DNA of 64,000 nt from Herbidospora daliensis. GTDB taxonomy: Bacteria; Actinomycetota; Actinomycetes; Streptosporangiales; Streptosporangiaceae. The notes below the pieces were generated by a model. The model had not been told where the DNA came from. It made no database searches and worked only from the letters and a program-made list of their open reading frames with translations. The stretch is from positions 1,500,077 to 1,564,076 of the forward strand of contig NZ_BBXF01000002.1 in assembly GCF_001570585.1 (NCBI RefSeq). The letters run 5' to 3'. Every line of letters begins with the position of its first letter. Positions within the stretch are counted from its first letter, which is position 1. The position numbers and the translations under genes were made by a program. This document shows, piece by piece, positions 25,481 to 34,581 of this stretch.

Positions 25481-26509
25481 ATGCGCAGCCCTTTGCTCGA
25501 CGTGCCCGGAGCCGTTCCCGGCGCGTCGCCCGACGACACCGTCGCGGCCCACTACGGCGACCCCTACGCCGAACAGCGCGCCCTGGCGGCCGGCCGGGCC
25601 GTGGTCGACCGGAGCAACCGTCCCGTGATCACCGTCTCCGGGCCCGACCGGTTGAGCTGGCTCAACAGCCTGAGCTCCCAGAAACTCGACGACCTGGCCC
25701 CGGGGGTGTGGACGCAGACGCTGTTCCTCGACCCGCAGGGGCGGCTCGAACACCACCTCCACCTGCGCGACGACGGCGAGACCACCTGGATCCACGTCGA
25801 GCCGGGCACCTCCGAGGGGCTGGTGACCTGGCTCGAGAAGATGCGCTTCATGCTCCGCGTCGAGATCGCCGACGTGTCGGCCGACTGGGCGGTGGTCTCG
25901 GGCGTCCCCGGCGACGACCGGCTGATCCCCCGCTCCGAGCTGGCCCAGCAGGCCCCGCTGGCCGGGTTGTGGGCCTATGAGGCGCTGCGCATCGAGGCGC
26001 ACATCCCGCGCTACGGCTTCGACACCGACCACAAGACGATCCCCCACGAGCTGGGGCTGATCGACACGGCCGTCCACATGAAGAAGGGCTGCTACCGGGG
26101 CCAGGAGACGGTCGCCCGCGTCCACAACCTGGGCCACCCGCCCCGGCGGCTGGTCTTCCTGCACCTCGACGGCAGCGTCGACGAGCTGCCGCCCCACGGC
26201 ACCCCGGTGACGCTCGGCGTGAGCACGCCGGTGGAGGCCGACCCCGAGGCGGCCGTCGAGGGTTCGGCGACGCCGGGCCAGATCGGCTTCGTGGGCTCCT
26301 CGGCCCGCCACCACGAGCTCGGCCCGATCGCCCTCGCGGTGGTCAAGCGCACCGTCCCGGTCGACATCGACCTGGTGGCCGGCCACGTGGCGGCCACGCA
26401 GGAGGTGATCGTCCCGCAGGACGCCGGCCGCAACGTCCAGGTCGACCCCGAACTGCGCAAGCAGGCCGCGATGATGGCCCGTGACCGGAAACGCCCCAAT
26501 CTGATGTAG
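25481..26509 (+). CDS. YgfZ/GcvT-domain folate-binding protein
   Basis: 342 residues. The YgfZ motif KGCYRGQET is intact, with the conserved Cys, in the GcvT-like fold. YgfZ proteins help make or repair iron-sulfur clusters in a folate-dependent way. TAGCCT (25468-25473) is seven bases before the ATG, which starts just after the nur stop. It lies 20 bases downstream of nur but appears to have its own promoter. Confidence 0.9.
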   Translation: MRSPLLDVPGAVPGASPDDTVAAHYGDPYAEQRALAAGRAVVDRSNRPVITVSGPDRLSWLNSLSSQKLDDLAPGVWTQTLFLDPQGRLEHHLHLRDDGETTWIHVEPGTSEGLVTWLEKMRFMLRVEIADVSADWAVVSGVPGDDRLIPRSELAQQAPLAGLWAYEALRIEAHIPRYGFDTDHKTIPHELGLIDTAVHMKKGCYRGQETVARVHNLGHPPRRLVFLHLDGSVDELPPHGTPVTLGVSTPVEADPEAAVEGSATPGQIGFVGSSARHHELGPIALAVVKRTVPVDIDLVAGHVAATQEVIVPQDAGRNVQVDPELRKQAAMMARDRKRPNLM

Positions 26510-26525
26510 GCACTAGCCTGCTCGC

Positions 26526-27983
26526 GTGGGACGCGCGCTGGTGTCGATGGTGATGTTGTGCGGCCTGGTGGGCGTGGCTGCCGCGCAGCTCACCGGGTTC
26601 GTGGTGCTGTTACGGGCGATACCTCCGGGGAGGGTCTCACCTGTCGGCTTCGTGATGCTCGTCCTGGTCATGTTCGGCTGGGCCGGCTGCCTGGTCTACG
26701 CGCTGGGGCGCGGGTCGTGGCGGGCGCTGCGGCAGCGCGACGAGCGGTCGACCGGCCCGGCCCTCGACGCCGATCAGGCTCCGGGGTTGTGGCAGCTGGT
26801 GCGGGAGGTGGCCGAGGAGGCCGGCACCCGTCCTCCCCACGAGGTCCGGCTCATGTCGGAGATCGATCTCCGGTACACCCATGCCTTCCTGCGGGGCCGC
26901 CGCGTCCTGTACGTCGGCCTGCCGCTGCTCCAGACGATGACGGTCGGCCAGGCCCGGTACGGGCTGGCTCATTACATGGCGCACTTCGCGGCCGGGCACA
27001 CCCGGTGGGTCGGGTTCGCCATCCGGTCCAACACGGCCATCGTCACCACCGCAGAGGCCCTGCGCCCGACCAACCCGGCCGCGTGGGCGTTCCGCGCGTA
27101 CAGATGGCTGTGTGTGCTGATCGATCGCGGGGTCTGCCGCCGTCAGGAGTTCCGCGCCGACGCGGTCGGCGTGCGGGTGGCCGGGCGGGCCGCTGCGGTC
27201 GGCGCGATGCACGAGATCTGGGCGGTCACCGCCGCATGGGACTTCTTCTGCGACTTCCACCTGCTGCCGGGCTCTGAGGCGGGGCACCTGCCCGATGACG
27301 TGTACGGCGGCTTCGCCGAATTCGTGGCCGCGCGCAAGGACGAGCTCGACGCCCTGCGGGCCAAGCCGCTCCCGGCCAACCCGTCACGGTGGGACCCGTT
27401 TCCGTCGTCGGCCACCCGCGCCGCGCGTTTCCCCGAGTCCCTCGCCGTGTCTGACGGACGGCCCGCCACGTCGCTGATCCACGACCTGGCCGCCGCCCAG
27501 GCGGCCTTGCGCGCCGCCGACCTGGAGGTCACCCGGGCGGCGTTGCACGCCCTCGGACGGGAGATGGAAGACGACACGGTGCTCGCCTGGCCCGAGTTCA
27601 CCCACGCGGCCACCACCGCGCAGCTCCAGCGCGAGGCCGACGGCATTCTCCACACCATCGGGCTCACCGGGCCGGCGCTGCCCCAGGTGCTGCGGATGCT
27701 GGAGGACGGCGGCCTCGACGAGGTCGCCCGGCCGCTGTTCCCGGACGCCGCCCCCGAGGACCTGCCGGAGCTGTTCCTGACCCCGCTGGAGGTGCTGATG
27801 AACCTGGCCGCCGTGCGAGCGGGCCGGGCCACCTTCCGGCATTCGTGGAGCGAACCGGCCGAACTGGTCGCCTCCGACGGCAGCCCCCTCGACCTGACCA
27901 AGGCGGCCGAACGCGCGATCACCGACCCGCGTGGGGCCACCGCCGAACTGGCCGAGCTCGGCATCGGGATCTGGCGGGCCTGA
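26526..27983 (+). CDS. M48-like membrane protein lacking the catalytic glutamate
   Basis: 485 residues: two N-terminal membrane helices and a domain laid out like M48 peptidases. Where HExxH is expected it has HYMAH (149-153), keeping both histidines but not the catalytic Glu, while the later EFRADAVG still supplies the third ligand pattern. It is probably not a normal protease; it may bind metal or act as a scaffold. The C-terminal 200 residues are helical and unfamiliar. TAGCCT precedes the GTG by six bases. Confidence 0.72.
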   Translation: MGRALVSMVMLCGLVGVAAAQLTGFVVLLRAIPPGRVSPVGFVMLVLVMFGWAGCLVYALGRGSWRALRQRDERSTGPALDADQAPGLWQLVREVAEEAGTRPPHEVRLMSEIDLRYTHAFLRGRRVLYVGLPLLQTMTVGQARYGLAHYMAHFAAGHTRWVGFAIRSNTAIVTTAEALRPTNPAAWAFRAYRWLCVLIDRGVCRRQEFRADAVGVRVAGRAAAVGAMHEIWAVTAAWDFFCDFHLLPGSEAGHLPDDVYGGFAEFVAARKDELDALRAKPLPANPSRWDPFPSSATRAARFPESLAVSDGRPATSLIHDLAAAQAALRAADLEVTRAALHALGREMEDDTVLAWPEFTHAATTAQLQREADGILHTIGLTGPALPQVLRMLEDGGLDEVARPLFPDAAPEDLPELFLTPLEVLMNLAAVRAGRATFRHSWSEPAELVASDGSPLDLTKAAERAITDPRGATAELAELGIGIWRA

Positions 27984-27987
27984 CGGG

Positions 27988-28413
27988 TCAGACGTCGATG
28001 ACCAGGGTGATCGGGCCGTCGTTGATCAGGGCGACCTTCATGTCGGCGCCGAAGCGGCCGGTCTCCACCCGCGCGCCCAGCCTGCGCAGTTCCTCCTGCA
28101 CCGCGATCACCAGCGGCTCGGCCACCGGGCCCGGGGCCGCGGCCTGCCACGTGGGGCGGCGGCCCTTCTTGGTGTCGGCGTAGAGGGTGAACTGGCTGAT
28201 CACCAAGAGCGGCGCCCCGACGTCGGAGCACGACTTCTCGCCGTCGAGGATGCGCAGGCCCCACAGTTTCGCGGCCAGTTTCGCGGCCTCGGCCGGGCCG
28301 TCGGTGTGGGTCACCCCCACCAGGACCATCAGGCCGGGCTCGTCGATCGCCCCGACGACGGTCCCGTCGACCGTCACCGAGGCCTGGCTCACTCGTTGGA
28401 CCACCGCGCGCAT
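27988..28413 (-). CDS. dtd: D-aminoacyl-tRNA deacylase
   Basis: 141 residues, the standard DTD length. [17 protein letters not shown] opens the fold. [16 protein letters not shown] carries the SQFT catalytic motif, and [10 protein letters not shown] the Gly-cisPro region. It removes D-amino acids and glycine mischarged on tRNA, protecting translation. It converges on the M48-like gene with a four-base gap and is divergent from the asparaginase gene. Confidence 0.95.
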   Translation of the reverse strand: MRAVVQRVSQASVTVDGTVVGAIDEPGLMVLVGVTHTDGPAEAAKLAAKLWGLRILDGEKSCSDVGAPLLVISQFTLYADTKKGRRPTWQAAAPGPVAEPLVIAVQEELRRLGARVETGRFGADMKVALINDGPITLVIDV

Positions 28414-28446
28414 GGCGGGATTCTGCCATGCCCTACAGTCGACGGC

Positions 28447-29355
28447 ATGTCCGAATTGCTGGTCGAGGTGGTTCGCTCCGGGTTCGTGGAGTCGGTCCAC
28501 CGCGCCCGGGTCGTCGCCGTCGACGCCGAGGGTTCCCCCGTCCTGGTCCATGGCGACGTACAGGCTCCCGCCTCGCCCCGATCGTCGATGAAGCCGCTGC
28601 AAGCGGCCGGCATGCTGCACGCCGGGCTCGACCTCGACGGCGAGCTGCTGGCGCTGGCCTGCGGCAGCCACGCGGGGGAGCCGATCCACGTCGAGGGCGC
28701 GCGCCGCATCCTCCGGGAGGCGGGGGTCGACGAGAGCGCCCTGCGGTGCCCCGAGGACTACCCCGACGACCGGTCGTCCCTCGACTTCGGCCGCGTCTAC
28801 ATGAACTGCTCCGGCAAGCACTCGGCGATGCTGGCGACCTGCGCGGTCAACGACTGGCCGACCGACGGCTACCTCGACCCCACCCACCCGCTGCAGAAGT
28901 CGATCCGCACCACCGTCGAGGAGCTCACCTCCGAGCGCATCGCCGCCACGGGCGTCGACGGGTGCGGCGCGCCGCTGTTCTATGTCTCGATGGTCGGGGT
29001 CGTCCGCGCTTTTCGGCGGATCGTCACCGCCCCCGAGGGCTCCAAGGAGCGCCGGATCGCCGACGCCATGCGCGCCCACCCCGAACACACCAGCGGCACG
29101 ACCCGGCCCGAGGCGCTGCTGATGCGGGCCGTGCCGGGGCTGATGCTGAAGGCGGGCGCCGAGGCGTTCGACGCGTTCGCGCTGGCCGACGGCCGGGCCG
29201 CCGCCGTCAAGATCGTCGACGGCGGCCAGCGGGCCCGGGTCGCGGTCACCGCCTACGCCCTCAAGGCCCTGGGCGAGGACGTGCCCGGCGACCTGGTGCC
29301 GCCGATCACGGGCGGCGGCCGGCCCGTGGGCGAGCTGCGGGTCAGAACGACCTGA
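28447..29355 (+). CDS. Asparaginase II-family protein
   Basis: 302 residues of the actinobacterial and rhizobial thermolabile asparaginase family (distinct from the E. coli type). Motifs include [34 protein letters not shown] and DGCGAPLF; the Ser/Lys and Cys residues in them are the family's active-site set. It likely hydrolyses L-asparagine to aspartate and ammonia in the cytoplasm. TACAGT precedes the ATG by seven bases. It overlaps the converging DUF2207 gene by 14 bases. Confidence 0.9.
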   Translation: MSELLVEVVRSGFVESVHRARVVAVDAEGSPVLVHGDVQAPASPRSSMKPLQAAGMLHAGLDLDGELLALACGSHAGEPIHVEGARRILREAGVDESALRCPEDYPDDRSSLDFGRVYMNCSGKHSAMLATCAVNDWPTDGYLDPTHPLQKSIRTTVEELTSERIAATGVDGCGAPLFYVSMVGVVRAFRRIVTAPEGSKERRIADAMRAHPEHTSGTTRPEALLMRAVPGLMLKAGAEAFDAFALADGRAAAVKIVDGGQRARVAVTAYALKALGEDVPGDLVPPITGGGRPVGELRVRTT

Positions 29356-30916
29356 ACTGGCGGGCCGCCGAGATCGCGCCCGACGTGGTCATCACGAACG
29401 TGCGCATCGAGTCGGCGAACTTCGACAGGTCCCACTCGGCCGGCCCGTGGTACCAGTACAGGTTGTCGCCGTCGGTCGTGATCGTCGACACCGTCCGGGC
29501 CCACCGGTCGACACTGTCGAAGATCACGGCGTACGGCAGGTAGCGCGAGAACAGCTCGATGCGCTGCGACTCCGGCACGCCGTTGACGTCGCCCGAGATG
29601 AGGAACTGGCGGAAGCCCAGCGTGTGGGCGAGCGCCGCGGCGCCCTTGGCGGTCTTGGCCGGCATGTACTGCCCGCCGACCGTCAGGGCCGCCCCCGCGA
29701 TGATCACCGCCAGGCCGACCAGGCCGAAGGTGGTCTGCCAGGCCAGCACGACCGTCCCGGCCAGGCCAAGCACGGTCAGCAGCACGCCCAGGACGGTCCA
29801 CCGCGACCGCACCGAGTCGGGCCGCCGGGCGAACCAGCCCTGCTTGACGACGTCGCGGTAGAGCGCGTCGCGCACCCGAGCCAGGCCGGCCGAGAAGCCG
29901 CCGTGGAGCTGCGACAGCAGGATGTCGTCGCGAAGGTCGAACATGGCGTCGTACAGGGCGCGTTCGTAGGGGAGCAGGGCCTGCACGGGGGCCTTGGGCA
30001 GCTTCACCAGGAGCCAGTCGGGGGCGTCGTACGCGCCGCGCGGTTGCTCGTCGATGCGCAGGTAGCCGCGTACCGCCAGATCGACGATGGTCGCCGTCAC
30101 GTCGATCACGTCGGCCTGTTCGTCGATCAGGGTGCCGATCTGGCCGGGCCGCACCCCGTCGGGCGGGGCGAAGCGGCCGTCTTCGAGGGGGGCGTACAGA
30201 TCCGCCTCCGACGCGACCACCCGGGCGTCGCGGCCGCGCGAGCGGTAGAGGCCGTAGAGGCCGCCGAGCAGCAGCACCAGCAGGACGGCCAGCGAACCGC
30301 CGGTCCACACGTCGACGGTGAAGGCGGCGGCCAGGTCGAAGCGGCGCTCCAGGATCGGCTGGGCGCCGGTCGACCCGGCGGGGTAGGCGACCACGACCGT
30401 GAGCTGCTCGCCCTCGGCCAGGCCGGTCTGCTCGAAGGCGGCGTTCTCGGCCGACTCGTCCATGCTCGCGGCGGTGCAGCCGAGCGCCGAGACGGCCGGT
30501 CCGGCGAAGCAGGCGAGGCTCTGGATCTGCCCGGGGCCGCGCACCGACACCGTCACGGCGTCGAGCGGCCCGCCGGCCGGGAACCAGCGCAGCTCCTCGG
30601 TGCCGTCGGGCATCGGGGTGACCGCGCCGGTGACGTCGTACTCGACGGTGCCGGCGGCCGGGACGGTCAGCGTGTCGCCGTCGAGGGTCGCGCCCTTGAC
30701 GTTGGTGATGCGGTAGATCCGGTCGGAGCCGTCGTCGTGACGGGTCCGGGTGGTCACGGTACGGCTCAGCGGCCCGTCGGCCCTCTCGACCACGTGCAGC
30801 ACCCCGTCGGGACGCAGCTGCATGGTCACCTCGCTCGTCCCGGCGGCGTGGGCCGGCGCGGCGAACAGGACGAGCAACACGAGGGCCAGCCCTAACGGGC
30901 GTGCCAGAGATGTCAT
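29342..30916 (-). CDS. DUF2207 membrane protein
   Basis: 524 residues: a Sec signal ([17 protein letters not shown]), a 170-residue outer beta domain that opens with a '[13 protein letters not shown]' strand, a membrane helix ([19 protein letters not shown]), a cytoplasmic winged-helix-like region ([13 protein letters not shown]), a helical hairpin in the membrane ([18 protein letters not shown] and neighbours) and a C-terminal cytoplasmic part. This order is typical of DUF2207. Function unknown; family members are widespread in actinobacteria. TATCGT lies eight bases before the ATG. Confidence 0.85.
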   Translation of the reverse strand: MTSLARPLGLALVLLVLFAAPAHAAGTSEVTMQLRPDGVLHVVERADGPLSRTVTTRTRHDDGSDRIYRITNVKGATLDGDTLTVPAAGTVEYDVTGAVTPMPDGTEELRWFPAGGPLDAVTVSVRGPGQIQSLACFAGPAVSALGCTAASMDESAENAAFEQTGLAEGEQLTVVVAYPAGSTGAQPILERRFDLAAAFTVDVWTGGSLAVLLVLLLGGLYGLYRSRGRDARVVASEADLYAPLEDGRFAPPDGVRPGQIGTLIDEQADVIDVTATIVDLAVRGYLRIDEQPRGAYDAPDWLLVKLPKAPVQALLPYERALYDAMFDLRDDILLSQLHGGFSAGLARVRDALYRDVVKQGWFARRPDSVRSRWTVLGVLLTVLGLAGTVVLAWQTTFGLVGLAVIIAGAALTVGGQYMPAKTAKGAAALAHTLGFRQFLISGDVNGVPESQRIELFSRYLPYAVIFDSVDRWARTVSTITTDGDNLYWYHGPAEWDLSKFADSMRTFVMTTSGAISAARQFRSF

Positions 30917-30954
30917 GACCCGTCACGATAGTGCCATCGGAGTACGCTGAGCCG

Positions 30955-31926
30955 GTGGCACGCACCAGGCTCTACCGCAAGGGGAAGCTCGAAATGGAGG
31001 GCTTCCCCATCGCCGACGTCTCCGACCACCTGGGGGAGCCCGACGCGGTGGTCTGGTTCGACCTGTGCACCCCGACCCGCGCCGACCTCGACGCGATCAG
31101 CGAGGAGCTGGGCCTCCACCCGCTGGCCATCGAAGACGCCCTGAACGCCAGCCAGCGCCCCAAGCTCGACGTCTACGACACCCACATGTTCCTGAACGTC
31201 TACGCCACCCGTTTCGACGGCGACACCGGCCGCCTGGAGTCGTTCGAGGCGTCGGCGTTCGTCACCGAGCGGGCCCTGGTCACCGTGCGCACCAGCGAGT
31301 CGTTCTCGATCGACCAGGTGCAGCGCAGATGGGACTCGGGCGGCGTGCTCGCCGAGCACGGGGTGGCGTTCCTGCTCCACGGCCTGCTCGACTACGTCGT
31401 CGACACCCACTTCGAGGTCGTCGAGGCCATGGACGACCAGATCGAGCAGCTGGAGGAGGGTCTCTTCAACGAGACCCTGCCGGGCCCCGACGAGCAGCGC
31501 CGGACCTTCGAGCTGCGCAAGAGCCTGGTCAACCTGCGGCGGGTGGTCGCCCCGATGCGCGAGGTGGTCAACACGCTGTTCCGCCGCCACGACGTCATCC
31601 GCGACAGCTCCCTGGCGCCCTACTTCCAGGACGTCTACGACCACGCCGTACGCGCCGCCGAATGGACCGACTCCCTGCGCGACCTGGTGGGCAACATCCG
31701 CGAGGCCCACATGACGATGGCCAACAACAAGATGAACCTGATCATGAAGCGGGTGACCAGCTGGGCCGCGATCATCGCCGTGCCCACCATGATCACCGGC
31801 TTCTACGGCCAGAACGTGCCCTATCCGGGCTCCGGCCAGCCGTGGGGGTTCTGGACGTCGACGGGGTTGTGGGCGGTCGCCGCCGTCATCCTCTACACGC
31901 AGTTCAAGAAGCGCGACTGGCTATAG
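30955..31926 (+). CDS. corA: CorA-family magnesium/cobalt channel
   Basis: 323 residues: a cytoplasmic alpha/beta domain, a long stalk helix and two C-terminal membrane helices. The family's pore signature, normally YGMN, reads YGQN here (TGFYGQNVPYPG). A Gln in place of Met at the selectivity loop may alter ion choice, though this variant seems common among actinobacterial CorA proteins in my recollection. The GTG follows TACGCT by six bases. It ends four bases from the converging DUF2516 gene. Confidence 0.9.
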   Translation: MARTRLYRKGKLEMEGFPIADVSDHLGEPDAVVWFDLCTPTRADLDAISEELGLHPLAIEDALNASQRPKLDVYDTHMFLNVYATRFDGDTGRLESFEASAFVTERALVTVRTSESFSIDQVQRRWDSGGVLAEHGVAFLLHGLLDYVVDTHFEVVEAMDDQIEQLEEGLFNETLPGPDEQRRTFELRKSLVNLRRVVAPMREVVNTLFRRHDVIRDSSLAPYFQDVYDHAVRAAEWTDSLRDLVGNIREAHMTMANNKMNLIMKRVTSWAAIIAVPTMITGFYGQNVPYPGSGQPWGFWTSTGLWAVAAVILYTQFKKRDWL

Positions 31927-31929
31927 CGC

Positions 31930-32265
31930 TTACCAGGGGCCGTAGGGGCCCTGGTTGCCGCCGCCGCCCTTGTACTCGCTGACGGCCGGCTTCACGTCGG
32001 CCAGGTAGATGCCCGACGCGATCACCGAGGCGATGGTGAAGATGTTCAGCATGTTCAGCCCGCCGCCCATGTAACCGGCGGCCGAGGCGAGCGTGAAGAC
32101 CGTGGCCAGGCCGGTGAAGAGCATCCAGAGGTTCTTGTTGAGCTTGCCGGCGGCCTGGAAGGCGCGGGCGGGGGTGCGGATCGCGTGGATCAGGGCCCAC
32201 ACCGACATCCCGAACGCCGCGATGGCGAGGCCCAGGAAGATGAGGTCCAGTACGCCGTAGAGCAT
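31930..32265 (-). CDS. DUF2516 membrane protein
   Basis: 111 residues with three or four membrane helices (DLIFLGLAIAAFGMSVWALI and others) and a Gly/Pro-rich tail (GGGGNQGPYGPW). It fits the actinobacterial DUF2516 family. In this group it is typically found near the XRE-HBHA pair, as here. Function unknown. Confidence 0.82.
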   Translation of the reverse strand: MLYGVLDLIFLGLAIAAFGMSVWALIHAIRTPARAFQAAGKLNKNLWMLFTGLATVFTLASAAGYMGGGLNMLNIFTIASVIASGIYLADVKPAVSEYKGGGGNQGPYGPW

Positions 32266-32345
32266 CGCTTCACTCCCGCGGGGTCAAGGTCGGAATGTCC
32301 ACCAGCCTAGTGTCTGGTTTCGATGGTGTGCAGGGCGAGAACGGC

Positions 32346-32379
32346 GCGGCCCCGGTGGGTGACGTCCCACCGGGGCCGC
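32346..32379 (-). terminator. Strong hairpin after the HBHA-like gene
   Basis: Perfect 14-bp inverted repeat (32346-32359 with 32366-32379, loop TGACGT), very GC-rich, 15 bases past the stop of the minus-strand gene. It has no T run, which is common for actinobacterial terminators. Confidence 0.65.
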
Positions 32380-32394
32380 GGACCGGCTCGATCG

Positions 32395-32775
32395 TTACGC
32401 CTTGGAGGCGGTGGTCCGGCGGGCGGCCGGGCGCTTCGGGGTGGTCGCCTTGACCGCGACGGCGGGCTCGGCGGCCTCGGAGACCTCGGTCAGCTCAAGG
32501 GCGGCCTCGCCGCTGGCCTGGCTGACGACCTTGCGGCCACGGGTGGCCATCTCCTCGTAGAGGGCGTTCAGGCGGTCGGCGACGGTGCTGGCGTAGTCTT
32601 CGGCCTTGCCCTGCACGCGGCCGGCGTAGGCGAACGCCTCTTCGCGGCGGGCCTGCAGCTGGACGAACCGGTCGGGGAGCTCGCGCAGCTTCTCCACCGC
32701 GTAGTCGCCGGCGCCGGTCAGCGCGTAGAACGGCTTGGACTCAGTGATCTTCTTGACCTCGGTGGCGAGGGTCAT
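32395..32775 (-). CDS. Heparin-binding haemagglutinin (HBHA)-like protein
   Basis: 126 residues: an N-terminal helix, a long coiled-coil centre (LRELPDRFVQLQARREEAFA) and an Ala/Lys/Pro-rich basic tail (TPKRPAARRTTASKA), the layout of mycobacterial HBHA, though with a shorter tail. In mycobacteria HBHA sits on the surface and binds heparan sulfate; in soil actinomycetes a lipid-associated or cell-polarity role is more likely. It is translationally coupled (ATGA) to the XRE regulator before it. Confidence 0.8.
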   Translation of the reverse strand: MTLATEVKKITESKPFYALTGAGDYAVEKLRELPDRFVQLQARREEAFAYAGRVQGKAEDYASTVADRLNALYEEMATRGRKVVSQASGEAALELTEVSEAAEPAVAVKATTPKRPAARRTTASKA

Positions 32776-33212
32776 GGCAGGTTGTACCCTTCTGACGTGG
32801 CGTGACCGTTAAGTGAAGCCGCATCCAGGGGCTCGGCCGGTTGCGTCGGCTGGGCCCCTTCGTTCTCCGCGGCCTTGTTCTCCTTGCGGAACGACTCGTA
32901 TATGTCGACCAGAACCTGGCGCTGCCGTCCGGTGATCGTGACGTCGGCCCTGATGGCGGCCAGAACGTCGCTGTCGGGCTCGCGCTCGTCGATCAGACCG
33001 GCCTGCACATAGAGCGCCTGGGACGAGATCCGCAGCCCTTTGGCGATCTGGTTGAGGATCTCGGCACTCGGCTTGCGCACTCCCCGCTCGACCTGGCTGA
33101 GGTAAGGAAAGGACACCCCGGCCTGGGCCGCGAGCTGACGCAGCGAGATCTTCGCCTGCGTGCGCTGCTCGCGGATGTATTCACCGATCGAGCCGACCTT
33201 CGGGAGTTCCAT
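32772..33212 (-). CDS. XRE-family helix-turn-helix regulator
   Basis: 146 residues with an N-terminal cro/C1-type HTH (SIGEYIREQRTQAKISLRQL, then AGVSFPYLSQVERGVRKPS) and a short helical C-terminus. It is the first gene of the XRE-HBHA operon; this pair is conserved in actinobacteria. An 11/12 matched inverted repeat directly upstream (33223-33260) is a likely autoregulatory operator. Confidence 0.9.
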   Translation of the reverse strand: MELPKVGSIGEYIREQRTQAKISLRQLAAQAGVSFPYLSQVERGVRKPSAEILNQIAKGLRISSQALYVQAGLIDEREPDSDVLAAIRADVTITGRQRQVLVDIYESFRKENKAAENEGAQPTQPAEPLDAASLNGHATSEGYNLP

Positions 33213-33222
33213 GGCTCCCAGC

Positions 33223-33260
33223 TAACCAGAGCGTGTATGCATTTGCAAACGCACTGGTTA
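33223..33260. promoter_or_regulatory. Inverted-repeat operator upstream of the XRE gene
   Basis: TAACCAGAGCGT (33223-33234) and ACGCACTGGTTA (33249-33260) form a 12-bp inverted repeat with one mismatch and a 14-base spacer. It covers the core promoter just before the XRE start at 33212, so autoregulation by the XRE protein is likely. Confidence 0.6.
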
Positions 33261-33272
33261 ACGATAGCTAAC

Positions 33273-34172
33273 TCACTGGGGCAAGAACCACAAAAGGGGC
33301 GCAGAGGTCGTTAGCAGGGCAGCCCCGGCGACGATGCCGTAGCGGTACCGCCGCCGCATGGCCGGACCGGGCTTGACCAGCCGGTTCACCCGCGCCATCA
33401 CGTTCTCGGCGCCCATGCCGAGCGCGCCGTGGGGCGTGGCGAACGCGCCGGCGGTGCCGAACCGCAGCAGCGCCGTGGCCAGCCGCTTCGGCGGCACCCG
33501 CAGCCGGGCGTGGTCGTCGGCGGCCATCTCGACCAGCAGCGCGACCGACGCGTGCGCGTCGCGCACCACCTTCGACCACGGCAGCACCCAGCGCAGCGCC
33601 GCGAACGGCAGCAGCACCAGGTCGTGGCGCTCGCGCGCGTGGGCGTCTTCGTGGGCGAGCACGGCGGCCAGTTCGTCGCGCGACAGCAGGCTGAGAGTGC
33701 CCTCGCTGATCACGACCTGCGATTTCAGCCCCGGCACGCAGTAGGCCGCGGCCCCGGGGTGGTCGACCACGCGTACACCCGGAACGGCGGGCTCGTCGCG
33801 GGCCACCAGCGACAGCAGCAGGCGGTGGCGGCGGCGGGCCTGGAGGGTCTGCGCCATGGCCACCACGACCACGGCCATCAGCACGGTCAGCAGCGCCAGC
33901 CCGGCGGCCAGCGCGCCCACCCGCTGGAGCCCCGAAGGCTCACGCCAGTGGGTGACCAGGTAGACCAGCCCGTGGATCACCCCGCGCCCCCACGGTTCGA
34001 GGGCGTACGCCAGCAGCGCGCCGACGGAGGCCAGCCCCCACGTGAGGCCGAGGGCCTGCCACAGGGCGATCGCGGCGCGGGGAGCACGCCAGGTCCAGCG
34101 GACGGACGTCATCCGCCACGCGGACACCGCGCAGACGGCGGCGAGCGCGGCGAGCGCGACGGCCGCGATCAC
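33273..34172 (-). CDS. M56-family (BlaR1-like) membrane metalloprotease
   Basis: 299 residues: four predicted membrane helices and the zinc site HEDAH in AVLAHEDAHARERHD, an HExxH variant of form H-E-D-A-H. There is no penicillin-binding sensor domain, as in other actinobacterial M56 proteins of this length. Its GTG overlaps the BlaI stop, so the pair forms the usual repressor/antirepressor unit, in which the protease triggers BlaI loss on a wall or respiration signal. Confidence 0.88.
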   Translation of the reverse strand: MIAAVALAALAAVCAVSAWRMTSVRWTWRAPRAAIALWQALGLTWGLASVGALLAYALEPWGRGVIHGLVYLVTHWREPSGLQRVGALAAGLALLTVLMAVVVVAMAQTLQARRRHRLLLSLVARDEPAVPGVRVVDHPGAAAYCVPGLKSQVVISEGTLSLLSRDELAAVLAHEDAHARERHDLVLLPFAALRWVLPWSKVVRDAHASVALLVEMAADDHARLRVPPKRLATALLRFGTAGAFATPHGALGMGAENVMARVNRLVKPGPAMRRRYRYGIVAGAALLTTSAPLLWFLPQ

Positions 34173-34525
34173 TCCTCCTCCAGCTCCGTGAGAGCTTTTC
34201 GGAGCACGTCGGCCTCGGTGCCGGACACGGCCTGCGCGAACCTCGTCAGCGCGGCGGACCGGTCTCCCGTCATGTCGAGGGCCTCCAGCATCAGCTCGGC
34301 GATGTAGGCGTCACGGCTCGCGGCCGGTTCGTAGCGCCACGCACGGCCGTCGCGGACCCGCGTCAGGAAGCCCTTCCGGGTGAGCCGGTCGAGCACGGTC
34401 ATGACGGTCGTCGGCGCCAGATCGCGATCGGCGATCAGCCGCCCCACCTCGCGGGCGGTCAACGGACCGCCCTCCGCCCACAGAACGTCCATGATGCTGC
34501 GCTCAAGCTCGCCAAGACCCTTCAC
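34169..34525 (-). CDS. blaI: BlaI/MecI/CopY-family repressor
   Basis: 118 residues with a winged helix (GELERSIMDVLWAEGG, TAREVGRLIADRDLAPTTVM, DRLTRKGFLTRVRDGRAW), which is the BlaI pattern. It represses its own operon until the M56 protease is triggered. The GTG at 34525 starts the conserved region; longer upstream frames are not similar. An overlapping palindrome pair at 34544-34563 is the probable operator. Confidence 0.9.
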   Translation of the reverse strand: MKGLGELERSIMDVLWAEGGPLTAREVGRLIADRDLAPTTVMTVLDRLTRKGFLTRVRDGRAWRYEPAASRDAYIAELMLEALDMTGDRSAALTRFAQAVSGTEADVLRKALTELEEE

Positions 34526-34543
34526 GACATTCAGCCTACCCGG

Positions 34544-34563
34544 CGTAGTACTACGTCTCGTAG
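34544..34563. promoter_or_regulatory. BlaI-type operator (CTACG/CGTAG half sites)
   Basis: CGTAGTACTACG (34544-34555) is a perfect 12-bp palindrome, and CTACGTCTCGTAG (34551-34563) a second overlapping dyad of the same half site, about 20 bases before the blaI start. TACTAC-type dyads are the known operators of actinobacterial BlaI (mycobacterial BlaI sites as I recall them). Confidence 0.7.
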
Positions 34564-34581
34564 AGGAGGGTGGGGTACACC

